64,000 nt of DNA from Pontederia crassipes (lineage: Eukaryota; Streptophyta; Magnoliopsida; Commelinales; Pontederiaceae), in assembly GCA_030549335.1 (NCBI GenBank), contig CM060190.1, positions 69,578,118-69,642,117 of the forward strand. Reading direction: 5' to 3'. Positions 10,601 to 22,602 of the stretch are shown one piece after another. Below the pieces are notes generated by a model, which worked only from the letters and a program-made list of their open reading frames with translations, was not told where the DNA came from and searched no databases. Position numbers and translations under genes: made by a program. Position 1 is the first letter of the stretch; each line of letters opens with the position of its first letter.

Positions 10601-13600
10601 CAAAGGAGCGTGAGGCGCATGGATTGGTGAACGGAAGATTCAGCGGTCAGTAGTACTTTAGGTTGATGTAGTTATTGACATGATACCAATATGATGGTCT
10701 GCTGACAATAACTGACTCATTTTGTTTGTGCTATCAACATACGATAAGGAGGTTGATATCTTCTTGCTATGGGAGTTTAATATATCATCAAGTTTTTCTT
10801 CGCATGCATTCTCTTTTTATTAGTAAGTTATAAGAAGATCAGTCATTTGCACTGAGAAGGGTGGATCTATATCACCAGAGTTACCCACTCTGAAGTGACT
10901 TTTTCAGTAACTGAACAAAGAAAAGGTGAAAAGTCTGTTGGCTCTAGCTTCATATCAAGCTTGTTAGCTGACAGATCCCCTAGTTTGCCTTTTTTTTTTC
11001 CTGTTGTTTGTGTGTCGTTACCAATATGGTCTATGTATTTAATTCTTTTCTGTAGTTGTATGACATTCCTCCTGAAGCTAGTATCTTAAATGTATTCCCG
11101 AGTATAAATGTAAGTTAACTCCTATGATTGGGATGTAAGTAAAATGGCAGTCCTTTGTTAGTGGAGCAAAACCATAGCAACATGAGTTCAAACACTTTTG
11201 AAATAAAATGTGATGCAATATAGCAGATTGGAAAAAAAGATATAATTTGGAGCATAATAGGTGGTGATATATGGTTTTCGTGGACAACACCAATGTTGAA
11301 AGCATGGTTAAATTATCTTTCTTTTGGCAATGAAAGTCTTCTTGACTCAGACTTGAATGTTACCATGTTACGTCATAATAGTTAACTGACAGTTTTCTAG
11401 TTTTTTTTCTCATTATCAGAAGTTTAGGCATATCTTTCCTTGTAGTAGCTTGTAGTTTTCATCATGTAAGGAAAAAATCTTACTATGTTCAATGGATCAA
11501 ATTCTTAACATGCAACCATACTTTTGGTTAGATAAGATTACAATCAACTTTAAGTTAAATGGCAAAACTTGTTTTTTATTACAATCAACTTTAAGTTAAA
11601 TAAGAAATCCTTTTTTTTCCTTCTAAGATTAAATGACAAACCTGGTTGACTAGGCATTGTGTTTATCCTTTATTACAAAGAATACTATACTTGATTATTT
11701 CATGCAGATTTCTACTCGGTGATGTCAGAGGGGACTGCTACTGAGTCTGAAGCAGACAATGAAAGCCAAGTAGCAGATGTGGAAACAGATGAAGATGAAG
11801 GGACATATTTTGATACGAAAGATTTCTTATCTTCAGAATCCTTGAGAAGTGCTTCATATCGTAGTAGGGAAGCTTTAATTAATGGTTGCAGTGGATTAGT
11901 ATGTGGAAATGATTTATTGTTTGTTAATAGTATCAGAGACATAGGTAACAGTGTCAAAACAGTTGAATATCCCTATGTCAAAAGGAGGATTAAATTGCCT
12001 GAACCCAAGGAGAAAGAGATGCCTGTGGGTTTATGGTCGATAATTAAAGAAAATATTGGAAAAGATCTTTCTGGGGTTTGTCTTCCTGTTTACTTCAATG
12101 AGCCACTCTCTTCTCTGCAGAAGTGCTTTGAGGATTTGGAGCATTCTTACTTGGTTGATCGGGCACTAGAATGGGGAAAACAGGTCTATCTTTCTCAACA
12201 CCAAATTCATTTAATACATTACCATTGTGGATTAATGGATTTTCTCTTGAGAGATCGCATGCTCTTTTAGTTTTAAATAGAAGAAAGAACATCAAATTCC
12301 TGAAATTTAATAATAGAAAAAAGAAGACGGTTAATGTATTTCTTGGTATAAGATTGGGTATTTATACGTGTTTTTCCAAATCTTTAATGAAATAACACCA
12401 TTTTGAGAGAACGCCATAGTTGTTAGAAGCTTTATAATTGTTTTCAGTTAATATGAGGAATCTTAATCATATTGTTGAATTGAGATGGCTTCTTTTCAGA
12501 TCATTCCCATACAAATGACTCAACCGTTAAAAAACCAATATACACCACTTAACCCATAAAAAGACATACAAACCACTCAACACCCATAAAAAACAATGCA
12601 AACCACTCAAACACTAAAAAATTATACAAACCAGTCAGCTTTTAAGTTTGACTGCCTCCATGTGTACAAATTTATAGAACTAATGGGCAAAACACAAAAA
12701 TATATGTATGTGGTATGCCTTCCCACACTTCTTAAATCTTGTCGTGAATTGTGACAATCTAGACTATAACAGGTTATCACTTTCTTGTGATTTTCTTGAA
12801 ATCTTACAACTCTTGATTGAACCATCTTTTGTTGTTACAAACAAGAAGAAAACTTTACAGAAAAAAAAAAACTGAAAAAAAAATGTTTCTATTCAAACGT
12901 TGTTCTCTTTCCAACACATGCAATTTTTCTCATGTTCATAGATAGTCTGATCGTGTCATGACTTTGGAGTCAAGGGAACATAGGTTAGTTGCTATAAGCT
13001 CCAGGTACTATACCTGAAGCTACAATCTTCTGTGCATCAAATATGCGCTTCAGGGATTTCATTGTTCTATAACAATCTGTCTTATTACCTGCTCTTGTTG
13101 CATGATGGATTACCATTAGATGTAGACCATATTGATGCAAGTTGGAACCTAGCAAAAACGAAAGCAGTGATTGTATTAGTATCTTTCTCTAAATGGATTA
13201 TACTGATCTACCACTTGCTATAAATGAAAGTCTCTTGTTTAATAGGTTGTCTATGCCAATTTAAGCAAACATCCTATAGCATCCCCAAAGAACTATGCTT
13301 TCACCTCTTTGCCAAAATTCTTTTTGATACATTTTATATACTTAAGTTACTAAGTATTACGTTGTCCACATATATGTTACCTGACCCAATAATAGATTAT
13401 CATGGATAACTAGCAACCAACAAGTTATCCTTTTACCCCTAAAAAAAGGACTGCTTCAAAACACTCCTATTTTACAAGCTATTGCATTACTTACTGTGTT
13501 AATCTAGGCAGTGGTATAATGCAGGGAAATTCCTTAATGCGAATACTTAATGTTGCTGCCTTTGCGGTTTCTGGTTATGCTTCAACGGAAGGTCGACAAT

Positions 13601-15806
13601 GCAAACCCTTTAACCCTCTTCTTGGTGAGACATATGAAGCTGATTATCCAGATAAGGGTCTTCGCTTTTTCTCTGAGAAGGTCAAAGTTTCTTCTGCCAT
13701 CGACCCATATATTTGCTAACTGCTTCATAATCATAAATCAAGTCGTCTTGTAATACATGCAATGGAATAATAGAAGAGTATCCTTCTTTTCATTTTCCAA
13801 TAACTTTTTTTTTCGTGTTCTTTGCATTGAGATAATTTTCTAGACTGTTCTGAATATATTCTGATTCCAGGTCAGCCACCACCCGATGGTTGTTGCTTGT
13901 CATTGTGAAGGCCGAGGATGGAAATTCTGGGGTGATTCCAATCTAAAAGGGAAATTTTGGGGTCGATCCATTCAACTTGACCCTGTTGGTATTCTCACAC
14001 TCCAATTTGAAGACGGAGAGACGTTTCAGTGGAGCAAAGTCACCACTTCAATATATAACATCATAGTCGGAAAGATATACTGTGATCACTATGGTACAAT
14101 GCACATAAAAGGCAGTGGTCACTACTCCTGTAAGCTCAAATTCAAAGAACAGTCGATCATTGATGGCAATCCACATCAGGTATTGCTTTAATATGTAAAG
14201 AAGGAAAACAAATACTTTGCATTGACCTCCATCTTAGAGAAGTATTGATTAATATCATTTTATTCTATGAGATAATGTTATATTTAGATTTTGCCTGTTA
14301 TCCTAAAAAGTAAAAATAACCATCTAGTTCAGGAGAATGTTGATAGCTTTTGGTAAAAATCTGCATTTGATTTGTTATTAATAAGTTGTGTAATATAGAC
14401 GTGCCTTTTCCGCATTAATCCTCATCCTCAACTCTACACCAGCAAATTGAAAAATGTTTTTAGTGTTAAAAGATGACTATCTATTGCGGCAGCCATCCAC
14501 CAGGGTCATTATCAAAGCAGAGACTATGCAGGTGAAGGTAAAGTTAAACACTCATTGTGTCAAAAATGAAATTGAGCTCATAGGTACTCTCTGTGTTCTC
14601 AATTAATGACAACAAGTAAGGTCCTGCAATATTTCTTATGTAGCATTCAGACAGGAACTGACTTCTGAGTTACAACTATGACCATGGTTGTTTGTTAACT
14701 TATTCAAAATTCAAATTACTGACTTGTTACCCACCAATGGAAACAGATATTATTTGTGAAAATCAATGTAATAAATAGTTCACTAATTCATACTTCCACC
14801 CTTGCCATTAATTAACATTCTTGATTACATCTTCATGAGATATTCATTTTTCACTGGTTGTTCACATCCACTTATGTGTCTTTATTTATTTAATCGTGTT
14901 CGTGTCTCATTGTTTTATGAATTGCTATTATAAGAATTGTTATGATATCAAAGATATGGTAAGAACACATGCTATGTTGCTATAATACAGTGTTCTTGTG
15001 CATTTTCAATTGAATGAGATTGCTTTACTATTCAGGTACATGGACTCGTGCAAGACAATAGTACTGGAGAAAAGGTTGCTATGCTACTAGGAAAATGGGA
15101 TGAGGCGATGTATTATGTACTTGGTGACCCAAGTACAAAGCCAAAGGATTATGATCCAATGTCAGAAGCTGTGCTTCTTTGGGAGCGAGACAAGTCTGTA
15201 ATGCAAACACGATACAACCTTACCCCATTTGCCATTTCATTGAATGAATTGACGCCCTCCTTGCTTGAGAAGCTACCCCCAACTGACTCTCGCCTGAGAC
15301 CTGATCAGCGACATTTAGAGAATGGCGAATATGAGTTGGCAAATGCAGAAAAACTCAGGCTTGAACAATTGCAGAGACAGGTATTTGATTGCCCTATCTC
15401 TATCAAACATATCAAAAATTCTAATTTATCCAGTTTGATTGTCATTCTCAACAACAACAACAAAGCCTTATCCCACTAGGTGGGGTCGGCTACATGGATC
15501 ATACGACGCCATTCGTTGATCCATGTTCATAAGATTCGACAGTTGTTGATTGTCATTCTCGTGTTCATATGATTTTTCATTCTCCTCCAGCAAGAAGTAA
15601 CGTTAGATTTAAATTCTAAGCTTCTTGCCCTGCTGCAGGCCAGAAAGTTGCAAGAGAGAGGGTGGCAACCCAGATGGTTCAGGAAAGATGGGGAGGATGA
15701 CTGTTACAAGTATGTTGGTGGATACTGGGAGGCGAGAGAGGCCAGAAAATGGGATGGAATTCCAGATATTTTTGGTCAGGGTGACAGTCTTTTGACTTCT
15801 CAGTAA
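7610..15806 (+). CDS. Oxysterol-binding protein-related protein, ORP1/ORP2 type (PH + ORD), 8 coding exons
   Basis: Predicted exons: 7610-8113, 9698-10054, 10561-10645, 11708-12183, 13525-13680, 13871-14179, 15036-15380, 15639-15806. All junctions are GT-AG and phases agree, giving 799 residues, the usual size for plant ORP1/2 proteins. These proteins bind and transfer sterols or phosphoinositides at membrane contact sites. A PH domain spans about 80-212 ([18 protein letters not shown]), a coiled-coil about 235-305, and an acidic stretch with YFDT at 349-352 resembles a FFAT VAP-binding motif. The ORD is about 400-760, with [10 protein letters not shown] and the fingerprint VSHHP at 527-531. 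The start was chosen because the family begins with MNPLCC-like sequence and exon 1 is GC-rich. Introns hold tandem repeats and one LINE-derived insertion (15450-15545). The exact paralogue (1A/1C/1D/2A) is not determined. Confidence 0.93.
8636..8905. repeat. Diverged tandem duplication in ORP intron 1
   Basis: Two units of about 125 bp (about 8636-8757 and 8778-8903) share CCCCATYCAGTC, ATGTCCAACTTTC and end in TATAATGATTGGTGCT. They differ by many substitutions, so the duplication is old. No coding content. Confidence 0.65.
12506..12639. repeat. Minisatellite in ORP intron 4, about 30-bp unit
   Basis: Four to five imperfect copies of an ATACAAACCACTCAACACCC-like unit followed by TAAAAA. 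AT-rich, no coding content. Confidence 0.65.
15435..15560 (-). mobile_element. LINE-derived short insertion, copy 1, in ORP intron 7
   Basis: The body 15450-15545 (96 bp) is flanked by a 15-bp duplication TTGATTGTCATTCTC (15435-15449 and 15546-15560). In minus orientation it reads GTCGAATCTTATGAAC to ATCAACGAAT, which is the 5' leader of the RTE LINE at 47.6 kb, then directly GGCGTCGTATGATCC to AAGGCTTTGTTGTTG, which is that LINE's 3' end with its (TTG)n tail. It is a 5'-truncated copy of an internally deleted LINE. Confidence 0.85.
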
Positions 15807-17585
15807 GAAATATTCTCTTTTTGCAACCTCTTGATGTATATGTTTAGGTCAAATCCCTCTGTCCCCTGTTAATTCATTGTGTTGTGTCTTCGACTGGGAA
15901 AGTTTTACAATGATGTTCTATAGTGGTGATATATTGCTGAGGAATCAGACTTTCTGCCTAGCACTACAGTTGATTTTTCTCATTGGTTAAATAATCTTTT
16001 GAGATCGCTTGCAAGATTAGCAATTTAATTAATAGTACTATTATCTGACTCGTGAATGAATTTTTTTTTTTAAATTATGTAGTAGTATAAAAAGATCAGA
16101 TTTTCAGAACTATTAGCGTCTGATTTATTCGATGTTCAAGCACGCGTGATATGAATAAACTCTAAACAATATGGTTGACTTTGAATTTCAAATCTGGGTT
16201 ACTAACATGCATTCCAAGACACACCTCCTTATCCAGTGGTTAGTGACATTTGTAGTGTTAAGCACCCTTTTTCACCATTCACAAATTAGATGGAGAACAT
16301 GCCCAACTTTATAAGTCACACATATGACATATATTTATAACGTATACTGATTGTGTATAATGCTTGTCCTACCCTTTTTAAGGGATAGTATCATCGTACT
16401 TTTATTCATCAATATTCGACTTATAATGGATGGCATTAATTAATTAAATAATTTTTTGATTCATCGTTCGTCATAAATCTCCTTAAAAAGAGGTATTTTT
16501 TTATACTTCTTTGTTTTGTAGAATTAATTTTCTCCTATAGTTGATATTGATCTTTCTGCTGAAGAATCTTTCATAATCTACATCAACAATTTGATTTCTA
16601 TTTGTCTGTCTTCATCATTTAATTAAACAGCTGCCGTCCATCAATTTTTTTTTACTGATTGTGCACAATCACTTGGTTTTGTTCTAAGATGCTGGCCAAA
16701 ACTTTATAACAATGACGCGACTGTTAGATATGCAAACATTGATTAGCTGATTCAAATATCATAACATCTAATGTTCATCTCGAATTATTATTGCTGAAGT
16801 GCCAAAGTGATAAATAAAGATGCGACAGATGTGATGAAAATCAATTCCCCGAAACAAAACGAATAGAATTCAAGGAAATAAATTTGTTTTTATTTATTTG
16901 GTACATGTCTTGAAAACGGTATTGAGAATATAAAATAAATATTTTGTGCGAGAAAAATGAAATGAAAAAAAAAGTAAAATCCATTTTTCAAAATCTGTGT
17001 TTTTTTTTTCTGTTAACAGAAAACTGTCAGCTAATTTGGATTATCAAACACTAAAAATTGGTGAAATAATCTTTCTAGAAAATGCATTCATGGATATTAC
17101 AAATTATGTGACTTTTTTTATGACCGAAAAAAATGTCAAAATTAACATGAAAAAACGATACGTACTTTGCCTCTTAGTATAATTCTTTTACTGTGTTACA
17201 ACTTAAAAAACAACCACACGATGTCTGAAGAATCGCTTTAATTAGAGGAATATCATTTTGTTCTTTCATAATTAATCAATCTGATCTTAATAATTCTGTC
17301 TGAGGCCAAAAAAAAAAACACACACACACACACGTCGTGCACACCATTGGAAGCCCATTTAATGGTCCCTATTTGATAAATTGATAAAATAAAATAGCGA
17401 TCACAAATACCAAATAACACCCAATAATACATTCATAGTCGCATTTTACCTATAATTAAATAAGCAAATTCGGAAAATGTCATTCTTAAATCACATGATT
17501 AATTAGGAATCTATTTGATTATTTTCATTTATTCTTTTTTATTTGTTTCCTCTTTTCCCTTCGCCACATCGTTTTACACGAATAC
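15807..17585. other. AT-rich intergenic region downstream of the ORP gene
   Basis: It includes the ORP 3' UTR. Beyond it I see no gene; open frames are short and AT-rich. A CA microsatellite run lies at about 17320-17332. Confidence 0.45.
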
Positions 17586-18185
17586 ATATATACATATATA
17601 TATGAAGAATATCATGATGCATACACACTTAGGCAGCATCGACGGATAAGATCAAGGCGCTTAAACCAAATGTTGATTGCATTGAACTGAAGTGGATGCC
17701 TGAATCAAAGGGGTTCACGATCCCTCTCGGCCGAATGCCTGCAAGGGTTCACGATGGCCAGTTCACGACACTATGTTCTACATACATATATATGAAGAAT
17801 ATTATTAGGTGCATACAATTCATCACAACCATCAGATGTAATATCAACGGATGGGATCAAGGCGTTTAAACAAAATGTTGATTGCATTGAACTGTATCGG
17901 ATGCGTGCATCATAGGGGTTCACGATCCCTCTCGACCGAGTAGGGGCTCACGATGGCCAGTTCACAACTCGACATTCGCCGGCGCAACAGCAAAGGGGAG
18001 GAGGCGTCGGTTCCCCTCTGTGACCTCATCGGCGAGGTCGCAGAGGGGGGACGACGCTCCCCTTTCGTACTCGCCGGTGAAATCGAAGCTTTGGTGGGGA
18101 GATCGCAGTCGAAGGAGAGAGACAACGACGTCGAAGGAGGTCGTCCAGATGGGAAAAAAGGTGAGAGAGAGGAGATGGGAATCAG
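17586..18185. repeat. Two ~200-bp tandem units followed by a GC-rich segment
   Basis: Units starting near 17586 and 17785 share GATCAAGGCG, AAATGTTGATTGCATTGAAC, GGTTCACGATCCCTCTCG and CACGATGGCCAGTTCAC, diverged by roughly 10-15 percent. The second unit leads into a GC-rich segment (about 17950-18185) whose open frames are low-complexity with internal inverted similarity. The whole resembles a non-autonomous DNA transposon core, but I could not find convincing termini. Confidence 0.5.
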
Positions 18186-18350
18186 CGGCTGCCATTTTTT
18201 GAAATTGGGTTATAACTAAAATAATTTTTATGTATACACATGAGTGTATATATATATAGAGAGAGAGTTTATACTACTGCACGATTAAACCCTTTGAACA
18301 GTTCCTAGATCCGAGGAGGAAGTGCCGCAGCCGCAGAAGAGAGCGTTGAC

Positions 18351-19420
18351 ATGGCGTCGAACCCGGCGCTGGAGCCGGACGCCGATGCGCCGGCCGGGGC
18401 GAACCTGGTGCTGGCGCAGTTCGCCTCCGGCTGCTTCTGGGGGGCGGAGTTGGCGTTCCAGAGGGTCGCCGGGATCGCGAAGACCGAAGTGGGCTACTCG
18501 CAGGGGCACCTACACGATCCCACGTACAAGCTCGTCTGCAAGGACGACACCGGCCACGCGGAGGTCGTCCGCATCCACTTCGACCCCTCCGTCTGCACCT
18601 ACGAGCAGCTGCTCGCGCTGTTCTGGTCTCGCCATAACCCCACAACTCTCAACCGTCAGGTAACACGCCATCTGACTCGTCTGATCTGTTGATTCTGTTC
18701 TTGGTTCCCCAACTTCAAGATCCTGCTTTGATGAGGATTCAGTATGATTTTTGTAAAAAAAGACAACATTTCCACTAAAAAATATTGGTTTCTTCAAAGA
18801 TTATAGAAAGAATCAATATCTCTCTGACTGCTTTACTCGTTCCTCTCGTCATTGTGTTTCATGTTCTTTTTCTTCAGACTTTGTACCATGTGGTGTGTGC
18901 ATGTTTTTTCTGATCAAACTAAATAAAGTCCAGTTTCATCTTCATCTTCATGGTCAGTACTCTGCATACTCTTGTACATAATGATCACCCAATCGTACTG
19001 CTATCTGAAATGAATAAGTTTGACAGAGACAGCACTTTGATCTGGAAATTGCAATTGTGTTCTGGGGGTAAAGGAAGTGGATTAAACATTAAGGAAATTT
19101 GGACTCTCTATGCCTCTCGAGGATTAAGCATTCTTATGCTCTTTTGGCCCGTCATCTCATTAGTGTTCCTGTTTTATGTAAAGGGTAATGATGTTGGCAC
19201 GCAATACCGCTCAGGGATCTATTACTACAATGAAGACCAAGCCAAACTAGCCAGGGAATCGATGGAAGCAAAACAGGAAGAGCTGGAGGCCAAGATTGTG
19301 ACGGAGATACTGCCTGCAAAGAGATTTTACAGGGCGGAAGAGTATCACCAGCAGTATCTGGAGAAAGGTGGTCAGTCCGCACAGAAGGGTTGCAATGATC
19401 CAATTAGATGCTATGGTTGA
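18351..19420 (+). CDS. Peptide methionine sulfoxide reductase A, plant cytosolic type
   Basis: Exons 18351-18659 and 19184-19420, GT-AG, phase 0, give 181 residues. The enzyme reduces methionine-S-sulfoxide in proteins with a catalytic cysteine regenerated through C-terminal cysteines and thioredoxin. The active-site motif GCFWG has Cys28; conserved [47 protein letters not shown] follow, and the end is [11 protein letters not shown] with Cys173 and Cys179. Compared with what I know of plant MsrA, about five residues normally present between EKGG and QSA are missing. The start was chosen at the ATG before the acidic N-terminus in a GC-rich exon; there is no plastid transit peptide. Exon 2 and its 3' flank are duplicated at 30967. 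A copia element begins 333 bp after the stop. Confidence 0.9.
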
Positions 19421-19752
19421 TAAAAGCAATATGCATTCAACCGTGTTAAGGTGTTGCCCCCCGTGTTGGTGCTATGTTATTGCACCCTCAAATAGACCGT
19501 GGGTCTATTTGTATTATCATAAGTATGTGAACCTGTTGCATGTTCAGAAATAAAGCATACTACTACTTGTTGGTTTTTTGTCTCTTCTAAGCTCTCTAAG
19601 TAGGGTTTTTTTTACTTTTTTTTTTGGTGTTCTAGGTTATTTATCTAGTTTGCAAATTGGGAGTTTAGATAAATCTGTTAAAGAATTTCAGCTCTGAAAG
19701 TTGTTTTCTTTGTGCTGTTGGAGTCCTGCTGCAACTGGAAGGGTTCTGTGAG
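19160..19752. repeat. Duplicated block, copy A, first part
   Basis: From TTAGTGTTCCTG in the MsrA intron to GTGAG at the copia insertion point, this matches 30967-31569 with few differences (MsrA exon 2 differs at one synonymous site by eye; the 3' flank shows several substitutions and small indels). Copy A resumes at 24512 after the copia element. Confidence 0.85.
19549..19554 (+). promoter_or_regulatory. Candidate polyadenylation signal of MsrA
   Basis: AATAAA 129 bp after the stop codon, in an AT-rich 3' flank upstream of T-rich sequence. It is conserved in the duplicated copy near 31360. Confidence 0.45.
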
Positions 19753-20083
19753 TGATTGGAAAATTCGAGAACATGGAGAGAAGATCGCAGAGAGATTACA
19801 AGAAAAATAGAGGAGACACACGAATTTACCCAGATTCACTCTTGAGATTAGGGCTACGTCCTGCAAAGAAGTTTCACTATATCGTTTAGATTTTCAGCCG
19901 CCGCACAAATTACATCTGAAAATAAGCTATAAATAGCCTCTCCAAGCGGGACCGCCGTCGGAGGGCGGAGACCCCGAACCCCCCCTTTCGTTCGAATTGG
20001 GTAATACTCAGATTCCCTTAAGCTCACGTGGGCGAACCCGGTGTGAGAAACAAGGGGCCCTGAAGTATTCACCAACTCTAACA
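19753..20083 (-). repeat. 3' LTR of the copia element
   Basis: 331 bp, bounded by TG and CA in either reading. A polypurine tract (AAGTGGGAGAA on the minus strand, near 20084-20094) adjoins it, as expected at a 3' LTR. Confidence 0.9.
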
Positions 20084-20089
20084 TTCTCC

Positions 20090-20660
20090 CACTTGGTGGA
20101 TACTTCACACCAATGAGAGCATTGTCAGCAACATTCTTCTTCAATCCGACAGCAGTAGAGCACCACTCAAACTTTACACATGTAACTGCTTTAGTCAGAA
20201 AATCAGAACTATTCTCTGTTGTATCAACCTTTTCAAGCTGAACCTCTTTCTTTTCCACCTTTTCCCGAATAAAGTGGAATTGGATGTCAATATGCTTTGT
20301 GCGTGAGTGAAATACGGGATTCTTAGCTAACTGAATAGCACCTTGATTATCACATCTCACCTCTATAGCACCTTGCTCAAATCCGAACTCCAAGCACAAT
20401 CGGCGTAGCCATATGACCTCTTTTGCAGCATGAGTAAGAGCCATATATTCTGCTTCTGTAGAAGAAAGTGCTGTCACGCTTTGTCTCTTGCTCATCCAAC
20501 TTAGTGCAGCCCCAAATAATGTAAAAACATATCCGCTAGTGGACCGTCTACTATCAATGTCTCCACCCCAATCAGCATCTACATGACCCACAATATCAAG
20601 CATCTTTCCTTTCCTTGTACCTTCAAAACACAACGAAAAATTTGAAGTTCCACGAAGGTA
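20090..20660 (-). pseudogene. copia RNase H domain
   Basis: The minus strand carries GHVDADWGGDIDSRRSTSGY, ALSSTEAEYMALTHAAKE, CDNQGAIQLAKNPVFHSRTK, the usual copia RNase H motifs with D, E and D catalytic positions visible. It is in a different frame from the RT, so the polyprotein is broken here. Confidence 0.88.
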
Positions 20661-20684
20661 CCTGAAAACTCTCTTGATAGCATT

Positions 20685-22602
20685 TCAATGTTCCCTGCCT
20701 GGGTTAGACATATATCGACTCAAGACTCCCACTGCTTGGGCTATATCTGGACGCGTGCACACCATGGCATACATCAAACTGCCCACTGCACTTGCATATG
20801 GCACACGATCCATCTCTTCAGCTTCTTCATCCGTCTTCGGGCATTGCTCTGCAGAAAGTTTGGTTCCTAGAGACATAGGAGTACCCACTGGCTTGCAGTC
20901 TGCCATGTTAAATTTCTTCAATACTTCTTTTATGTACTTCTTCTGTCCTAGCCACAACTTTCGCTTCTGACGATCTCGTCTAATCTGCATACCCAAAATA
21001 AAATTCGCCGGCCCTAAGTCTTTCATCTCAAACTTCTTGGCCAACAAACCCTTCACTGAATTTACCATCTTCATACTGTTTCCAATCAGTAACATGTCAT
21101 CCACATACAGTGTAAGAATGACAAATTTATCACCAACTCTCTTCACGTAAACACAGTGATCTGAATCTGAATGTACAAACTTGAGTTCGAGCATGTACGT
21201 ATCAAACTTCTGGTACCACATCCTTGGCGACTGCTTCAATCCATACAAAGACTTCTTCAATTTGCACACCAGCTTTTCTTTACCTTGAACTTCAAAGCCT
21301 TCTGGTTGCCTCATATATATCTCTTCCTCCAAGTCCCCATGAAGGAATGCCGTCTTCACATCCATTTGCTCTACCTCAAGATTATATGCTGCTGTCAGAG
21401 ATAGAACAAATCTGATCGAAGTCATTTTCGCCACGGAAGAAAAAATCTCATCATAGTCGACTCCTTCAACCTGAGAGTACCCTTTAGCTACCAGTCTTGC
21501 CTTGTACTTCTCCACAGTCCCATCCGGTTTCAGCTTTCGCTTGAATACCCATTTGCAACCAATTGCCTTTCTATCCTTACGCAATTGACACAAGCTCCAT
21601 GTTTCATTCTTATCCAGTGATTGCATCTCATCTGTCATAGCAAGCTCCCACTGATTTGCATCATCCATAGACCTTGCATCTTTTACAGAACTAGGTTCTT
21701 CTCCGATGATACTCAAAGCATGAAACGAACTCAGAGCACTAAGAGAGTATCTCAAAGGTGCTCTTCTTTCTCGTGTCGATCTCCTGAGAACTGGTATGGT
21801 AATACCAATATCTGGGTCTTCATCTGCATCTTCAACTTCATTAACCGAGTTCTCTTGATCCGGTTCTGTAACAGACTCAACTGAAGTATCTTGTGCATCC
21901 ACCTCTGAAGTTTCAGAATCAGAATCTTCTTCAAGCACTACCACTTTTTTAGGTTCATCACCTTTTTGAACTTCAACTTGGGAACGTGATTCACGGAAAA
22001 CAACATCCCTGCTGTAAACAATAGTCCTTGACTTTGGATTCCACAGTTTGTAGCCCTTGATCCCTTCCTTGTATCCGACAAATATGTTCTTTTCAGATTT
22101 ACTATCAAGCTTACCTCGCTTTTCCTTGGGTATATGAACATATGCGTCACATCCGAACACCCGAACATGAGACAAATTTGGCTTCTTCCCAAACATTGCC
22201 TCATAAGGTGTCTGATCCTTCACTGATGAGGTCGGTGAGCGGTTCTTCAGGTAGTTTGCTGTGGCTACAGCTTCTGCCCAGAATTTTTGCCCCAATTCAG
22301 CCCAACTCAGCATACATCTGGCCTTCTCTATGAGTGACCGATTTAACCTTTCAGCTACTCCATTCTGCTCAGGTGTATATGGAGTTGTCTTCTGCCTAAC
22401 AATACCATTGTCCACGCAGAACTGCTCAAACTTATCTGAATAAAATTCACCTCCATTATCTGTACGAAGGACCTTAATCTTGCAGCTCAATTGATTTTTC
22501 ACCAAAACTTTAAATTCTCGAAACTTATCGAATACATCTGATTTATTCTTGATAAAATAAATCCAACTGTATCTCGAAAAATCATCTATAAAAGAAACAT
22601 AT
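20685..22602 (-). pseudogene. copia integrase core and reverse transcriptase
   Basis: The largest open frame (606 codons, 20685-22505) holds the integrase core from LRTDNGGEFYS through TPYTPEQNGVAER. A linker with VFGCDAYVHIP follows, then the RT from WVFKRKLKPDG through VEQMDVKTAFLHGDL, LKKSLYGLKQSPRMW and the catalytic YVDDMLL. The integrase start lies in another frame upstream to 22602. The frame is lost at 20685 before RNase H. Confidence 0.92.

Noticed and set aside
16997..17182. 61-codon frame downstream of the ORP gene
   Set aside because: AT-rich, no family and no splice or regulatory support.
18950..19420. 156-codon frame overlapping MsrA exon 2
   Set aside because: The part before 19184 is intron; family comparison and splice sites put the exon start at GNDVGTQY.
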